Below are positions 58,701 to 64,000 of a stretch of DNA of 64,000 bases, piece by piece. The stretch lies in contig NZ_JOHS01000007.1 of assembly GCF_000725625.1 (NCBI RefSeq), positions 237,849 to 301,848 on the forward strand, read 5' to 3'. The notes beneath the pieces were generated by a model. That model made no database searches, was not told the DNA's origin, and saw only the letters and a list, made by a program, of their open reading frames with translations. How positions within the stretch are numbered: the first letter of the stretch is position 1; each line of letters opens with the position of its first letter. The stretch comes from Streptomyces sp. NRRL F-6676 (GTDB lineage: Bacteria > Actinomycetota > Actinomycetes > Streptomycetales > Streptomycetaceae). Position numbers and translations under genes: made by a program.

Positions 58701-58823
58701 CACCGCGAACGTGGCGACCAGGGCCAGGCCGGCGCCCGCGCCGGTCAGGGCGACGAGGCGCCGCCATCGCGGTGGGCGCGGTCGCGGTGCGGAACGCCCG
58801 GCACCGGTCAAGGGGGATCTCAT
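55737..58823 (-). CDS. secreted GH92 alpha-mannosidase with two ricin-type lectin domains
   Basis: 1028 residues. After a signal peptide (LVALTGAGAGLALVATFAVP) come the GH92 N-domain (DPASLVNPFIGTSNDANDFP, GADVPFGMVQWSPDT) and catalytic (alpha/alpha)6 domain with WSENNGESYVMVGDPAAA, WVGNEPSIELPWEYDYIGEP and the signature GNDDLGAMSAWYVWSALGMF. Residues about 765-1028 are two beta-trefoil RICIN domains, with QxW repeats AQDW, AQVW, AQKW and AQTV (degenerate), AQQW, AQKW. The GH92 family comprises calcium-dependent exo-alpha-mannosidases. ATG 58823 has AGGAGG; the upstream frame is not protein-like. A LacI-type operator overlies the promoter. Confidence 0.9.
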   Translation of the reverse strand: MRSPLTGAGRSAPRPRPPRWRRLVALTGAGAGLALVATFAVPVQASAVSAETAAAGAAAVTDPASLVNPFIGTSNDANDFPGADVPFGMVQWSPDTPSRPPGGGYEYKDSSITGFSLTHIAGPGCGAAGDIPVLPTVGAVDYGARDSFAHSAESATAGSYKVALDNKVTTELTATTRSGMARFTFPSTAQANLLFKLGSSQNGGSNTKFTAVSSTEVSGQVTSGKFCGAGNTYTVYFDMVFDRPFTAQSTSGANSRVTFDTTSGQAVRAKVGVSYVSVAGAVANRTAEAPGWDFDATRNAAHTAWNGALGKIGISGGTTDQQTMFYTALYHSLLHPNVISDTDGQYYGFDGRTHTVDSGHDAAYANYSGWDIYRSQAQLEALVSPQVASDTAQSMVDDYRQTGIFPKWSENNGESYVMVGDPAAAIIADYHAFGARDFDTSAALEGLVKQASTTNNDRPGLNYLDTPGYEPHDGSYGCCNFYGPVATTLEYNTADFALSAFAGALGATADQRTYANRAQDWRGTLNPASGFVQPRNADGTWTGGFDPTSGTDMVEADSWIYTGMVPFDVAGLAAAKGGDAVMSDYLDTVLRSYTGANGYAWVGNEPSIELPWEYDYIGEPYKTQATVRSVQDQIWANTPAGLADGNDDLGAMSAWYVWSALGMFPMTPGTDDLALGSPLFPQAVVTLPSGRTLTINGDGAADNAPYVQSATFDGSAWNNAYAPTDALSEGGTLTYRLGTTANTSWASTASAAPPSYHGSVVAPPSPRAGALTAGVGSDLCVDVDHSSTADGTAVQLWGCDSTYAQDWTVAGDGTLRALGKCLDVANSGTTNGTAVRLWTCNGTGAQVWSAGADGSLVNANSGLCLDDPNSATTDGTHLQIHDCNGTAAQKWTLPAAPAARSGAVTAGVGSGLCLDDKAGATANGTPIQLYGCNGSDAQTVTVAADSTLRVKGGCLDAAGSGTTNGTKVQLYTCNGTNAQQWRATSSGQLINGNSGLCLDVPNSATTEGTQLQLYECNGSAAQKWTLPA

Positions 58824-59007
58824 GAACCGCCTCCTGTGGAGAGGGATGAGGGGTGGGGGGTGGCCGTGCGGGCCGGGCGGGGAGCCCTTCTGACAACGTT
58901 GTCGAAGCGGCGTCCGCCGGGTCGGCGGGCACGGGGGCGGGGGCAGGCGCCGGGCTCTCGGGCCGCACGGGGGTGCGGGTCCGGGGTGGGGACGGATGCC
59001 GAGGAAG

Positions 59008-59015
59008 AAGCGCTT
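59008..59015. promoter_or_regulatory. LacI-type operator of the GH92 gene
   Basis: AAGCGCTT, a perfect 8-bp palindrome, sits on the predicted transcription start (about 59013, minus strand). The context AGAAGCGCTTTG differs from the GAGAGCGCTCTC boxes of the GH64 gene, so a different LacI member, or weaker binding, is expected. Confidence 0.55.
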
Positions 59016-59019
59016 TGCC

Positions 59020-59048
59020 ACGCTAGAAGTTGATCATGAGCATGTCAA
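59020..59048 (-). promoter_or_regulatory. near-consensus promoter of the GH92 gene
   Basis: On the minus strand TTGACA (59048-59043), a 17-bp spacer and TAGCGT (59025-59020). This is the best promoter match in the window. The leader to ATG 58823 is about 190 nt. Confidence 0.75.
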
Positions 59049-59164
59049 CAGCCTGGACGTGTGCGACTCCCCGGGGACACTGCGGGCCCGAGTAGCGTGG
59101 TGAAGCGGGGGGTGAGGCAACCGGAACGGCGGCCGCGGTCCCGGCACCGCACGAGGAGGTACCC

Positions 59165-59530
59165 ATGGCAGGCAAGAGGACGGTGCACGTCCGCCGGGTC
59201 TACGAGGACCCCGAACGGGGCGACGGCGCCCGGGTCCTGGTCGACCGGATCTGGCCCCGGGGCATGAGCAAGGAGCGGGCCCGGCTGGACGAGTGGTGCA
59301 AACAGGTGGCCCCGTCGACGGAACTGCGCAAGTGGTACGGCCACGACCCGGACCGCTTCGAGGAGTTCGGCCACCGCTACCGGGCGGAACTGAAGGACGA
59401 TCCCGAGCGGGCGGACGCCCTGGCCCACCTGCGCGACCTGGCCGCCGACCGGCCGCTGACGCTGCTGACGGCGACGAAGGACCCCGCGATCAGCGAGGCG
59501 CAGGTGCTGGCGGGGCTGCTGCGGAAGTGA
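59165..59530 (+). CDS. DUF488 family protein (YeaO-like)
   Basis: 121 residues. VHVRRVYEDPERGDGARVLV, DRIWPRGMSKERARLDEWCK, VAPSTELRKWYGHDPDRFEE and LTLLTATKDPAISEAQVL define the DUF488/YeaO family, whose biochemical function is unknown. The conserved DR(V/I)WPRG and the THDP/TATKD segments are intact. AGGAGG precedes ATG 59165. A monocistronic gene followed by a 42-bp perfect palindrome. Confidence 0.88.
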   Translation: MAGKRTVHVRRVYEDPERGDGARVLVDRIWPRGMSKERARLDEWCKQVAPSTELRKWYGHDPDRFEEFGHRYRAELKDDPERADALAHLRDLAADRPLTLLTATKDPAISEAQVLAGLLRK

Positions 59531-59570
59531 GGGCGGGCCCGGGCGCCGTGAGCGAGCCGAGGCCCGGCTT

Positions 59571-59612
59571 CGGCCAGAGCCAAGCCCCGGGCCCGGGGCT
59601 TGGCTCTGGCCG
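59571..59612. terminator. 42-bp perfect palindrome after the DUF488 gene
   Basis: Arms of 21 bp, starting CGGCCAGAGCCAAGCC, are exact reverse complements with no spacer. It begins 40 bp after the DUF488 stop. In RNA it would form a very strong hairpin with a minimal loop; in DNA it could extrude as a cruciform or bind a dimeric protein. Confidence 0.7.
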
Positions 59613-59676
59613 TTGGCCCGGGTTCGTGCCCGGGCCCGGGTCTGGGCCCGATGAGCGGAGGCGGGCCGGGCCCGGT

Positions 59677-59732
59677 CAGCGGCCCCGGATCCGGGCAGCG
59701 GCCCCGGATCCGGTCAGCGGCCCCGGGCCCGG
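59677..59732. repeat. 18-bp near-tandem GC repeats
   Basis: CAGCGGCCCCGGATCCGG at 59677-59694 and 59696-59713, and a variant with GGGCCC in place of GGATCC at 59715-59732, each separated by one base. GGCTCAGCCGG is then repeated just after. These fill the gap between two genes and encode nothing convincing. Confidence 0.75.
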
Positions 59733-59773
59733 GCCGCCCCGGCGGCGCCGGCCCCGGCTCAGCCGGCCGCGGC

Positions 59774-60421
59774 TCAGCCGGACGCGGACACCGCGAGCGG
59801 CTGGAGCCCCTTGCGGCGCAGCACCTGGGTCACCAGGAGGATGACGGCCTCGGTGGCGCGCGCGGTGGTGATGTCGCCGAGGTCCTCGATCCGGTCGGCC
59901 TTCCAGCCCAGGTCGCCCAGGAGCCGGGCCACGGTGTCCTTGGCGTCCTGGTCGTCGCCGGAGAGGTAGACGGTGGGCGGAGTGGCAAGGGACTCGGGCG
60001 CGGTCATCACCGCGTACAGCATGGTGTTGAGGGTCTTGACGACACGGGTGGCGGGCAGTGCCCGCTGGAGCCGCTCGCCGAGGCTGCCGTCCGGGTACAT
60101 CAGCTCGCCGGGCAGGCCGTCCGGGCCGTGCTGGGTGGCGTTGGAGACATCGACGAGGATCTTCCCGGCGAGTTCGTCCCGCAGCTCCCCCAGCCGGGCG
60201 AGGGCGGTGTCGCCGGGCGTGGCGTTGATGACGACGTCGCCGGTGGCGGCGGCCGTGCGCTGATCGGTGAACCGGACGCGGGGGCCGAACTCCTCGGTCC
60301 GGCCGGGGAGTTGCGCGGCGGGGTCACGGCGGCCGACGACGACGTCGTGACCGGCGTCGGCGAGCTTGCGGGCCAGGTTGGTGCCGACGCGTCCGGCGCC
60401 GAGGATGCCGAGGGTGGTCAT
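59774..60421 (-). CDS. NADP/F420-type oxidoreductase (NPD-like Rossmann protein)
   Basis: 215 residues. LGILGAGRVGTNLARKLADA, VVVGRRDPAAQLPGRTEEFG, GDVVINATPGDTALARLGEL, LVDVSNATQHGPDG and VVKTLNTMLYAVMTAPESLA. This is the F420-dependent NADP reductase-like group, and GRRDP lies at the NADP-phosphate position. It is a paralogue of the protein at 16810 but of a different subgroup (shorter C-terminus). It follows the phosphatase-family gene at 60462 on the same strand with 40 bp between, so the two may form an operon. Confidence 0.86.
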   Translation of the reverse strand: MTTLGILGAGRVGTNLARKLADAGHDVVVGRRDPAAQLPGRTEEFGPRVRFTDQRTAAATGDVVINATPGDTALARLGELRDELAGKILVDVSNATQHGPDGLPGELMYPDGSLGERLQRALPATRVVKTLNTMLYAVMTAPESLATPPTVYLSGDDQDAKDTVARLLGDLGWKADRIEDLGDITTARATEAVILLVTQVLRRKGLQPLAVSASG

Positions 60422-60461
60422 GCGCGGTGCTTCCTTGTCCGTTGTGGGGTCTGTCGTCGGG

Positions 60462-61274
60462 TCACTTGACGGGGGCCAGCGCGTCGGCGACGGCCTGGTG
60501 GACGCCCGGGGCGGCGGCCAGGAAGTCGCTGTGCGCGGGCGTCCAGGGGGCACCGTGGGTGTCGGTCACGACACCGCCGGCCTCGGCGACGAGGAGAGCC
60601 CCGGACACCAGACCGGAGCGTACGTCGGAGTGCTGCCAGAAGGCCTCCATGCGGCCGGCGGCGACATGGATGAGCTGGAGCGTGGCTGGCACGGAGACCC
60701 GGACCACCAGACCGGCCGTCAGCAGGGCCGTGACCGACTCGCCGATCCGGCGGAAGGTCTCCCGGTCCTCGCCGGGCTTGGCCTGCCCGGTGCCGACGAG
60801 ACCGGCGCCCAGGTCGGTCTTGGCGGAGACGCGCAGGGGCTCGCCGTTGAGGTGGGCGCCGTTGCCCGCGAGCGCGGTGTAGGTGTCACCGGTGAGCGGC
60901 AGGTGAACCACCGTCAGGACGGGACGGTTGTCGCGCACCAGGGTGGCGGTGACCGCCCAGTCGGGCATGCCGTGGACGTGGTTGATGTTGCCCTCGGCCG
61001 GGTCGACGACCCACCACTCGCCGTCCGGCAGCGCCCCGCCCTCGAGCTCGTCCTCGGCCCACCGCGAGCCCGGGCGGGCGTCGAGGAGGGGCTGCTTCAG
61101 GACGGCGAGGACGGCGTCGTCGTTGGCCTGGAGCTCGTCGATGATCTCCTTCAGGCTCAGGGCCCGCGCGTGGGTGGTGTAGCGGTCGCGCAGGGTGGCG
61201 CCGGCCGACTCCACGGCGGTGCGGACCTCGCCCAGCAGAACCTCGTCGATACCGGCGGTCTTGATCGCGGACAT
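60462..61274 (-). CDS. inositol-monophosphatase family protein with altered metal motif
   Basis: 270 residues. The fold is recognisable by DELEGGALPDGEWWVVDPAE followed by GNINHVHGMPDWAVTATLV, and by the C-terminal HSDVRSGLVSGALLVAEAGG (family WDxAAGxxxxxEAGG). The usual DPxDGTxNF reads DPAEGNINH here, so one metal-binding Asp is Glu, and the last Trp-Asp is SerAsp. Activity on a sugar or nucleotide phosphate is possible but the substrate is uncertain. ATG 61274 has AGGAG. Divergent from a LysR gene that probably regulates it and the downstream oxidoreductase. Confidence 0.83.
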   Translation of the reverse strand: MSAIKTAGIDEVLLGEVRTAVESAGATLRDRYTTHARALSLKEIIDELQANDDAVLAVLKQPLLDARPGSRWAEDELEGGALPDGEWWVVDPAEGNINHVHGMPDWAVTATLVRDNRPVLTVVHLPLTGDTYTALAGNGAHLNGEPLRVSAKTDLGAGLVGTGQAKPGEDRETFRRIGESVTALLTAGLVVRVSVPATLQLIHVAAGRMEAFWQHSDVRSGLVSGALLVAEAGGVVTDTHGAPWTPAHSDFLAAAPGVHQAVADALAPVK

Positions 61275-61427
61275 GGCGGACTCCTGTACGTCGAAGGGGA
61301 AGTGAGGCGGTCCCTCGGCGGTGGGCCCCGATGAGGGACCCGACGGAGGAACCGCCGCCGTCGCCCTCACTCGCTCGGGCGAAGCGGCCTGCACACGACG
61401 TTAGGGAACCCGCGGATTAACCACAAA

Positions 61428-61462
61428 TGCATGTTCGTCATCCCTATGCTTACTCACATGCA
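61428..61462. promoter_or_regulatory. inverted repeat at the leaderless LysR promoter
   Basis: TGCATGT (61428-61434) and ACATGCA (61456-61462) are exact reverse complements, 28 bp apart. TATGCT (61445-61450) between them is the -10, ending seven bases before ATG 61458. The right arm covers the start codon. A LysR autoregulatory site is likely. Confidence 0.5.
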
Positions 61463-62420
61463 ATTGGACTTGAACCTGCTCACCGCCCTCGACGCGCTCC
61501 TGGAGGAGGGGAGTGTCGCCGGGGCCGCCGCCCGGCTGCATGTCACGGCTCCCGCGATGAGCCGTACGCTCGGCCGGATCCGCAAGGCGACCGGCGACCC
61601 GGTCCTCGTCCGCTCGGGGCACACGATGGTCCCGACCGCCCACGCGCTGGCGCTGCGGGAGGAGGTCCACGACCTCGTGCACCGCGCCCACGCCGTGCTG
61701 TCCACCCGCCGGGAACTCGAACTGGACACGCTGGAGCGGGTGTTCACCGTGCGCTGGCACGACGCGCTCACCGCCGCCTGCGGTCCGGCCCTGGTGGCCG
61801 CGGTGCACCGGCAGGCACCGGGGGTGCGGCTTCGGCTGGTGGCGGAGGCCGCCTCCGACACCCCCGAGCTGCGGCGCGGAGAGGTGGACCTGGCGTCCGG
61901 GACCGCTCCGTCGGCGCTGCCCGACGTCCAGAGCCTGCTTCTCGGCGAGGACCGCCTCGTCGTCGCGCTGCGCACCGGGCACCCGCTCACCGCGCGGCCG
62001 CTGACCGCCGAGCGGTACGCCGGCGCCGAGCACCTGACCGTCTCCCGCCGCGGCCGGCTGCACGATCCGGTCGACGCGGCGATGGAGGCTCTCGGGCTGC
62101 GGCGGACGGTCGTCGCCGCGGCTCCGAGCGCGGCGACGGCCCTGCAACTGGTCCGGGAGACCGATCTCCTCGTCGCCGTTCCCGGCACCGTCTCCCGTAC
62201 CGCGCTCGACACGCTGGGGCTGACGACGCTCGCGCTGCCCGTGCCGATGCCGCCGATCCCGGTGCACCTGCTGTGGCACCGGCGTCACGACAACGACCGG
62301 GCCCACCGCTGGCTGCGGGAACAGGCGTGCGCGGCGGTCGGGGCGGTGCTGGGGCTGCCGCCGGCGGGGGTCCCGGCCGGGACCCCGTCCGGGGCGCTGT
62401 CCGAAGCGCCGTCCCCGTAG
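61458..62420 (+). CDS. LysR-family regulator
   Basis: 320 residues. HTH: QLDLNLLTALDALLEEGSVA, GAAARLHVTAPAMSRTLGRI, KATGDPVLVRSGHTMVPTAH. A LysR_substrate domain follows (VRLRLVAEAASDTPELRRGE, DRLVVALRTGHPL) and a Pro/Gly-rich tail of about 25 residues. The NodD/SyrM-like subgroup has this N-terminus (DLNLL..LDALL). ATG 61458 fits a leaderless transcript; ATG 61431 and 61446 are in-frame alternatives. Divergent from the phosphatase-family and oxidoreductase genes. Confidence 0.87.
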   Translation: MQLDLNLLTALDALLEEGSVAGAAARLHVTAPAMSRTLGRIRKATGDPVLVRSGHTMVPTAHALALREEVHDLVHRAHAVLSTRRELELDTLERVFTVRWHDALTAACGPALVAAVHRQAPGVRLRLVAEAASDTPELRRGEVDLASGTAPSALPDVQSLLLGEDRLVVALRTGHPLTARPLTAERYAGAEHLTVSRRGRLHDPVDAAMEALGLRRTVVAAAPSAATALQLVRETDLLVAVPGTVSRTALDTLGLTTLALPVPMPPIPVHLLWHRRHDNDRAHRWLREQACAAVGAVLGLPPAGVPAGTPSGALSEAPSP

Positions 62421-62502
62421 GCGTTCACGTGGCCCGCGAGCGCATCACGGCCGTCCCGTGGGGTACCCACCGCCTCTGTGACACAGGAGTGAGGAGGGTC
62501 CC

Positions 62503-63180
62503 ATGGGCATACTCAGCAAGGCTGCCGTGACCACCTCGGTGACCAAACCGGTGCTGACCGCCAAGACCGTCACCCGGGCCGGAACCCGGGCCGGGAAGTC
62601 CGTTTCCGCCTGGTCGCTCGGGCTGGCCGGAGCCGTGGGCGGTGAGGACGCCGTCGATGTGCTCACCCGGCAGCACCGGCAGATCAAGCTCGGCTTCCTG
62701 CGGGCCGCGCTGCCCGGGCCGCCGCGCCGCCGCAACTTCGACCGGCTGATGCGGCTGCTGGCCATTCACGAGGCGGCCGAGGAGGCGCACGTCCATCCGC
62801 TCGCACGGCGGGTGCTGCGCCACGGCCGCGAGCTGACCGCCCGCCGGCGCCACGAGGAGAAGGAGGCCAAGCGGCTCCTCGTGGCGCTGTGGCGTACCGG
62901 CCCGGACGGCCCCGGCTATCTGCGGCGCCTCGACGAGGCCCGGCGCGCGGTCACCCGGCACGCGGCGCGCGAGGAACGCGAGGAGTTCGCCGCGCTGCGG
63001 CGGGCGGTGCGTCCGTCGCGGCTGCGGTTGCTGGGCAGCGAGGTGAAGCTGGCCCAGGTCTACGCGCCGACGCGGCCCCACCGGTGGGTCAACAACGAGG
63101 TCATGAACAAGCTGGCGGCGCCGGTTCTCGGTCCGGTGGACCGGGTACGGGACGCGGTCCGGCACCGGGTGATGTCCTGA
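62503..63180 (+). CDS. hemerythrin HHE domain protein
   Basis: 225 residues. After a basic N-terminal region (about 45 residues) come four helices with the iron-ligand pattern: LTRQHRQIKLGFL, LLAIHEAAEEAHVHPLARRV, RRRHEEKEAKRLLVAL, and VTRHAAREEREEFAALR. His and Glu positions fit a di-iron HHE site, suggesting oxygen or nitric-oxide sensing or iron handling. GAGGAGGGTCCC is a strong ribosome site. A GGGTACCC palindrome lies in the leader. No membrane segment. Confidence 0.86.
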   Translation: MGILSKAAVTTSVTKPVLTAKTVTRAGTRAGKSVSAWSLGLAGAVGGEDAVDVLTRQHRQIKLGFLRAALPGPPRRRNFDRLMRLLAIHEAAEEAHVHPLARRVLRHGRELTARRRHEEKEAKRLLVALWRTGPDGPGYLRRLDEARRAVTRHAAREEREEFAALRRAVRPSRLRLLGSEVKLAQVYAPTRPHRWVNNEVMNKLAAPVLGPVDRVRDAVRHRVMS

Positions 63181-63223
63181 ACGTCAGGACCGGGCAGGGC
63201 GCCTCATAGCTCGGGGGTACGCG

Positions 63224-63362
63224 TTGTCCGGCGGCTGCGGGCTGCGTGGTGGCTGGTCGCGCAGTTCCCCGCGCCCCTGGCGGGGGCGCGGCGAGCCGCG
63301 CACCCCGAAGGGGCGCGGGGAACTGCGTGGGCGACCACGACGCATCCGCAGCCGCCGACGCA
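63224..63362. repeat. large inverted repeat of the Streptomyces intergenic type
   Basis: Left arm (about 63224-63278) and right arm (about 63309-63362) share GGCGGCTGCGG, GTCGC-CAC-like and GCAGTTCCCCGCGCCCCT blocks as imperfect reverse complements of about 50 bp. The 20-bp core is identical to 35566-35585. It may terminate the hemerythrin gene transcript. Confidence 0.75.
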
Positions 63363-63409
63363 CAGAAGCCCCCGAGCCGTGAGGCGCCCAAGGAGACAGC
63401 TCGCCGCTG

Positions 63410-64000
63410 CTAGGTCATGTCCGTAAAGTCAGGGGAGCCAGAGTCGTAGGCAGGCGAGGGTGACCATGGCTTCGTAGTGGCGGGCGAGTTTGTCGTAGCG
63501 GGTGGCCAGGGCCTTGTTGTGCTTGAGCTTGTTGAAGCAGCGCTCGACGACGTTGCGGCGTCGGTAGGCGGTCCGGTCGAGTCGGCAGCGACTCTCGCCT
63601 CGGCGGATGCGGCCGTTGATCTGGTCGATCCGTTCCGGAATCACCGTTTTGATGCCCCGGCGGCGCAGGTAGGAGCGGATCTTGGTGGATGAGTAGCCCT
63701 TGTCCGCGACGACGCGCTCGGGCCGTGTCCGGGGGCGGCCGGGCCCGCACCGGCTGACGTTGATGCGGCCCATGACATGCTCGAACTGGGTGCAGTCGTT
63801 GACGTTGCCGGCGGTCAGGGTGAAGGCGAGTGGCCGACCCTGTCCGTCGCAGGCCAGGTGGATCTTTGTGGTCAGCCCGCCGCGGGACCGGCCGATCGCC
63901 TCACCCGGCCGGATCGAGTGCCCCCTTTTCGGGCCCCGGCCGCGTGCTGGTGGGCACGCACGGTCGTCGAGTCCACGCACACGACCGTCCAGTCGACCGC
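63410..64000 (-). mobile_element. IS5-family insertion sequence, 3' end (continues beyond the window)
   Basis: The element ends near 63414, next to CTAG (63410-63413), the type of short target some IS5-group elements use. The transposase reading frames occupy 63429 to the window edge, and the 5' half is missing from view. The other terminal inverted repeat is not in the window, so the boundary is approximate. Confidence 0.7.
63429..64000 (-). CDS. IS5-family transposase, partial, two frames
   Basis: From the window edge one frame reads DWTVVCVDSTTVRAHQHAAG, containing the first Asp of the DDE triad. At GCCCGAAAAGGGGGC (around 63921-63936) the reading shifts by -1 into GEAIGRSRGGLTTKIHLACD, LAFTLTAGNVNDCTQFEHVM, VVADKGYSSTKIRSYLRRRG (second Asp) and YRRRNVVERCFNKLKHNKAL (Glu in the YREK-like block), ending ACLRLWLP. 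The A4G5 run fits the -1 programmed frameshift that many IS5 (IS427-group) elements use to make the full transposase. Confidence 0.85.
   Translation of the reverse strand, partial: GRLDGRVRGLDDRACPPARGRGPKRGHSIRPGEAIGRSRGGLTTKIHLACDGQGRPLAFTLTAGNVNDCTQFEHVMGRINVSRCGPGRPRTRPERVVADKGYSSTKIRSYLRRRGIKTVIPERIDQINGRIRRGESRCRLDRTAYRRRNVVERCFNKLKHNKALATRYDKLARHYEAMVTLACLRLWLP

Noticed and set aside
55644..59033. 1129-codon frame antisense to the GH92 gene
   Set aside because: The GH92 frame has signal peptide, catalytic signatures and QxW repeats. The opposite frame is low-complexity Val/Gly/Arg.
62440..62480. SigB-type promoter (GGGTA) before the hemerythrin gene
   Set aside because: GGGTA is present in a palindrome, but no GTTT element lies at the required 14-16 bp upstream.

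Overview
The window has very high G+C, strong third-position G/C bias, AGGAGG-type ribosome sites, many leaderless genes (a -10 box about 7 nt before ATG/GTG), and typical families: LacI-type operators on secreted glycosidases, MmyB-like XRE regulators, SpoIIE-type phosphatases and F420-reductase-like oxidoreductases. All of this points to a Streptomyces chromosome or a close relative. I saw no tRNA, rRNA, CRISPR array or prophage. The only mobile element is the 3' part of an IS5-family transposase at the right edge.

Layout. 0-8.3 kb holds single housekeeping or accessory genes: a DUF6745-type protein, two alpha/beta hydrolases, TetR and XRE-cupin regulators, a methyltransferase, a secreted erythromycin-esterase-like protein and a TRIC/UPF0126 membrane protein. 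8.4-15 kb is an aga/gat-like amino-sugar operon (GatZ/KbaZ-like protein, AgaS-like SIS isomerase, BadF-type hexosamine kinase, EamA transporter, class II aldolase). It is divergent from a GntR/HutC regulator whose 3' end runs into a 51-bp poly-G tract that looks like a sequence artefact. 15-32.5 kb contains several regulator/target pairs in divergent arrangement (LysR with SDR; TetR with epimerase plus MFS pump; MmyB-like XRE with aldo/keto reductase and with MFS pump; AraC with metallo-hydrolase), a secreted polysaccharide deacetylase, and a large sensor kinase/phosphatase hybrid.

32.5-53.8 kb reads as a specialised-metabolite or glycan biosynthetic locus. Leftward arm: UbiA prenyltransferase, FAD oxidoreductase, AMP-ligase, methyltransferase, two-module CoA-transferase and a second AMP-ligase, mostly joined by 4-nt ATGA overlaps. 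Rightward arm: two EF-hand proteins around an unusual 4-TM reading frame, two DegT-type aminotransferases, then (after a convergent NDP-sugar 6-dehydrogenase) a tightly overlapping operon of Gfo/Idh oxidoreductase, TIM-barrel epimerase, M20 peptidase, Ldh2 dehydrogenase, a second Gfo/Idh and a small protein of unknown function. The 6-dehydrogenase, Gfo/Idh and DegT combination resembles the WbpA/WbpB/WbpE route to amino-uronic acids. There is no carrier protein, PKS, NRPS or obvious glycosyltransferase, so the product is unclear. This is the best candidate for an undescribed system.

53.9-59 kb is a convergent pair of secreted glycosidases (GH64 beta-1,3-glucanase with CBM6; GH92 alpha-mannosidase with two ricin domains). 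Each has a clear sigma70-like promoter whose predicted start lies at or next to a LacI-type operator. 59-64 kb carries DUF488, an F420-reductase-like protein, an inositol-phosphatase-family protein divergent from a LysR regulator, a hemerythrin-domain protein, a large inverted repeat related to one embedded in the CoA-transferase gene, and the IS5 transposase fragment.
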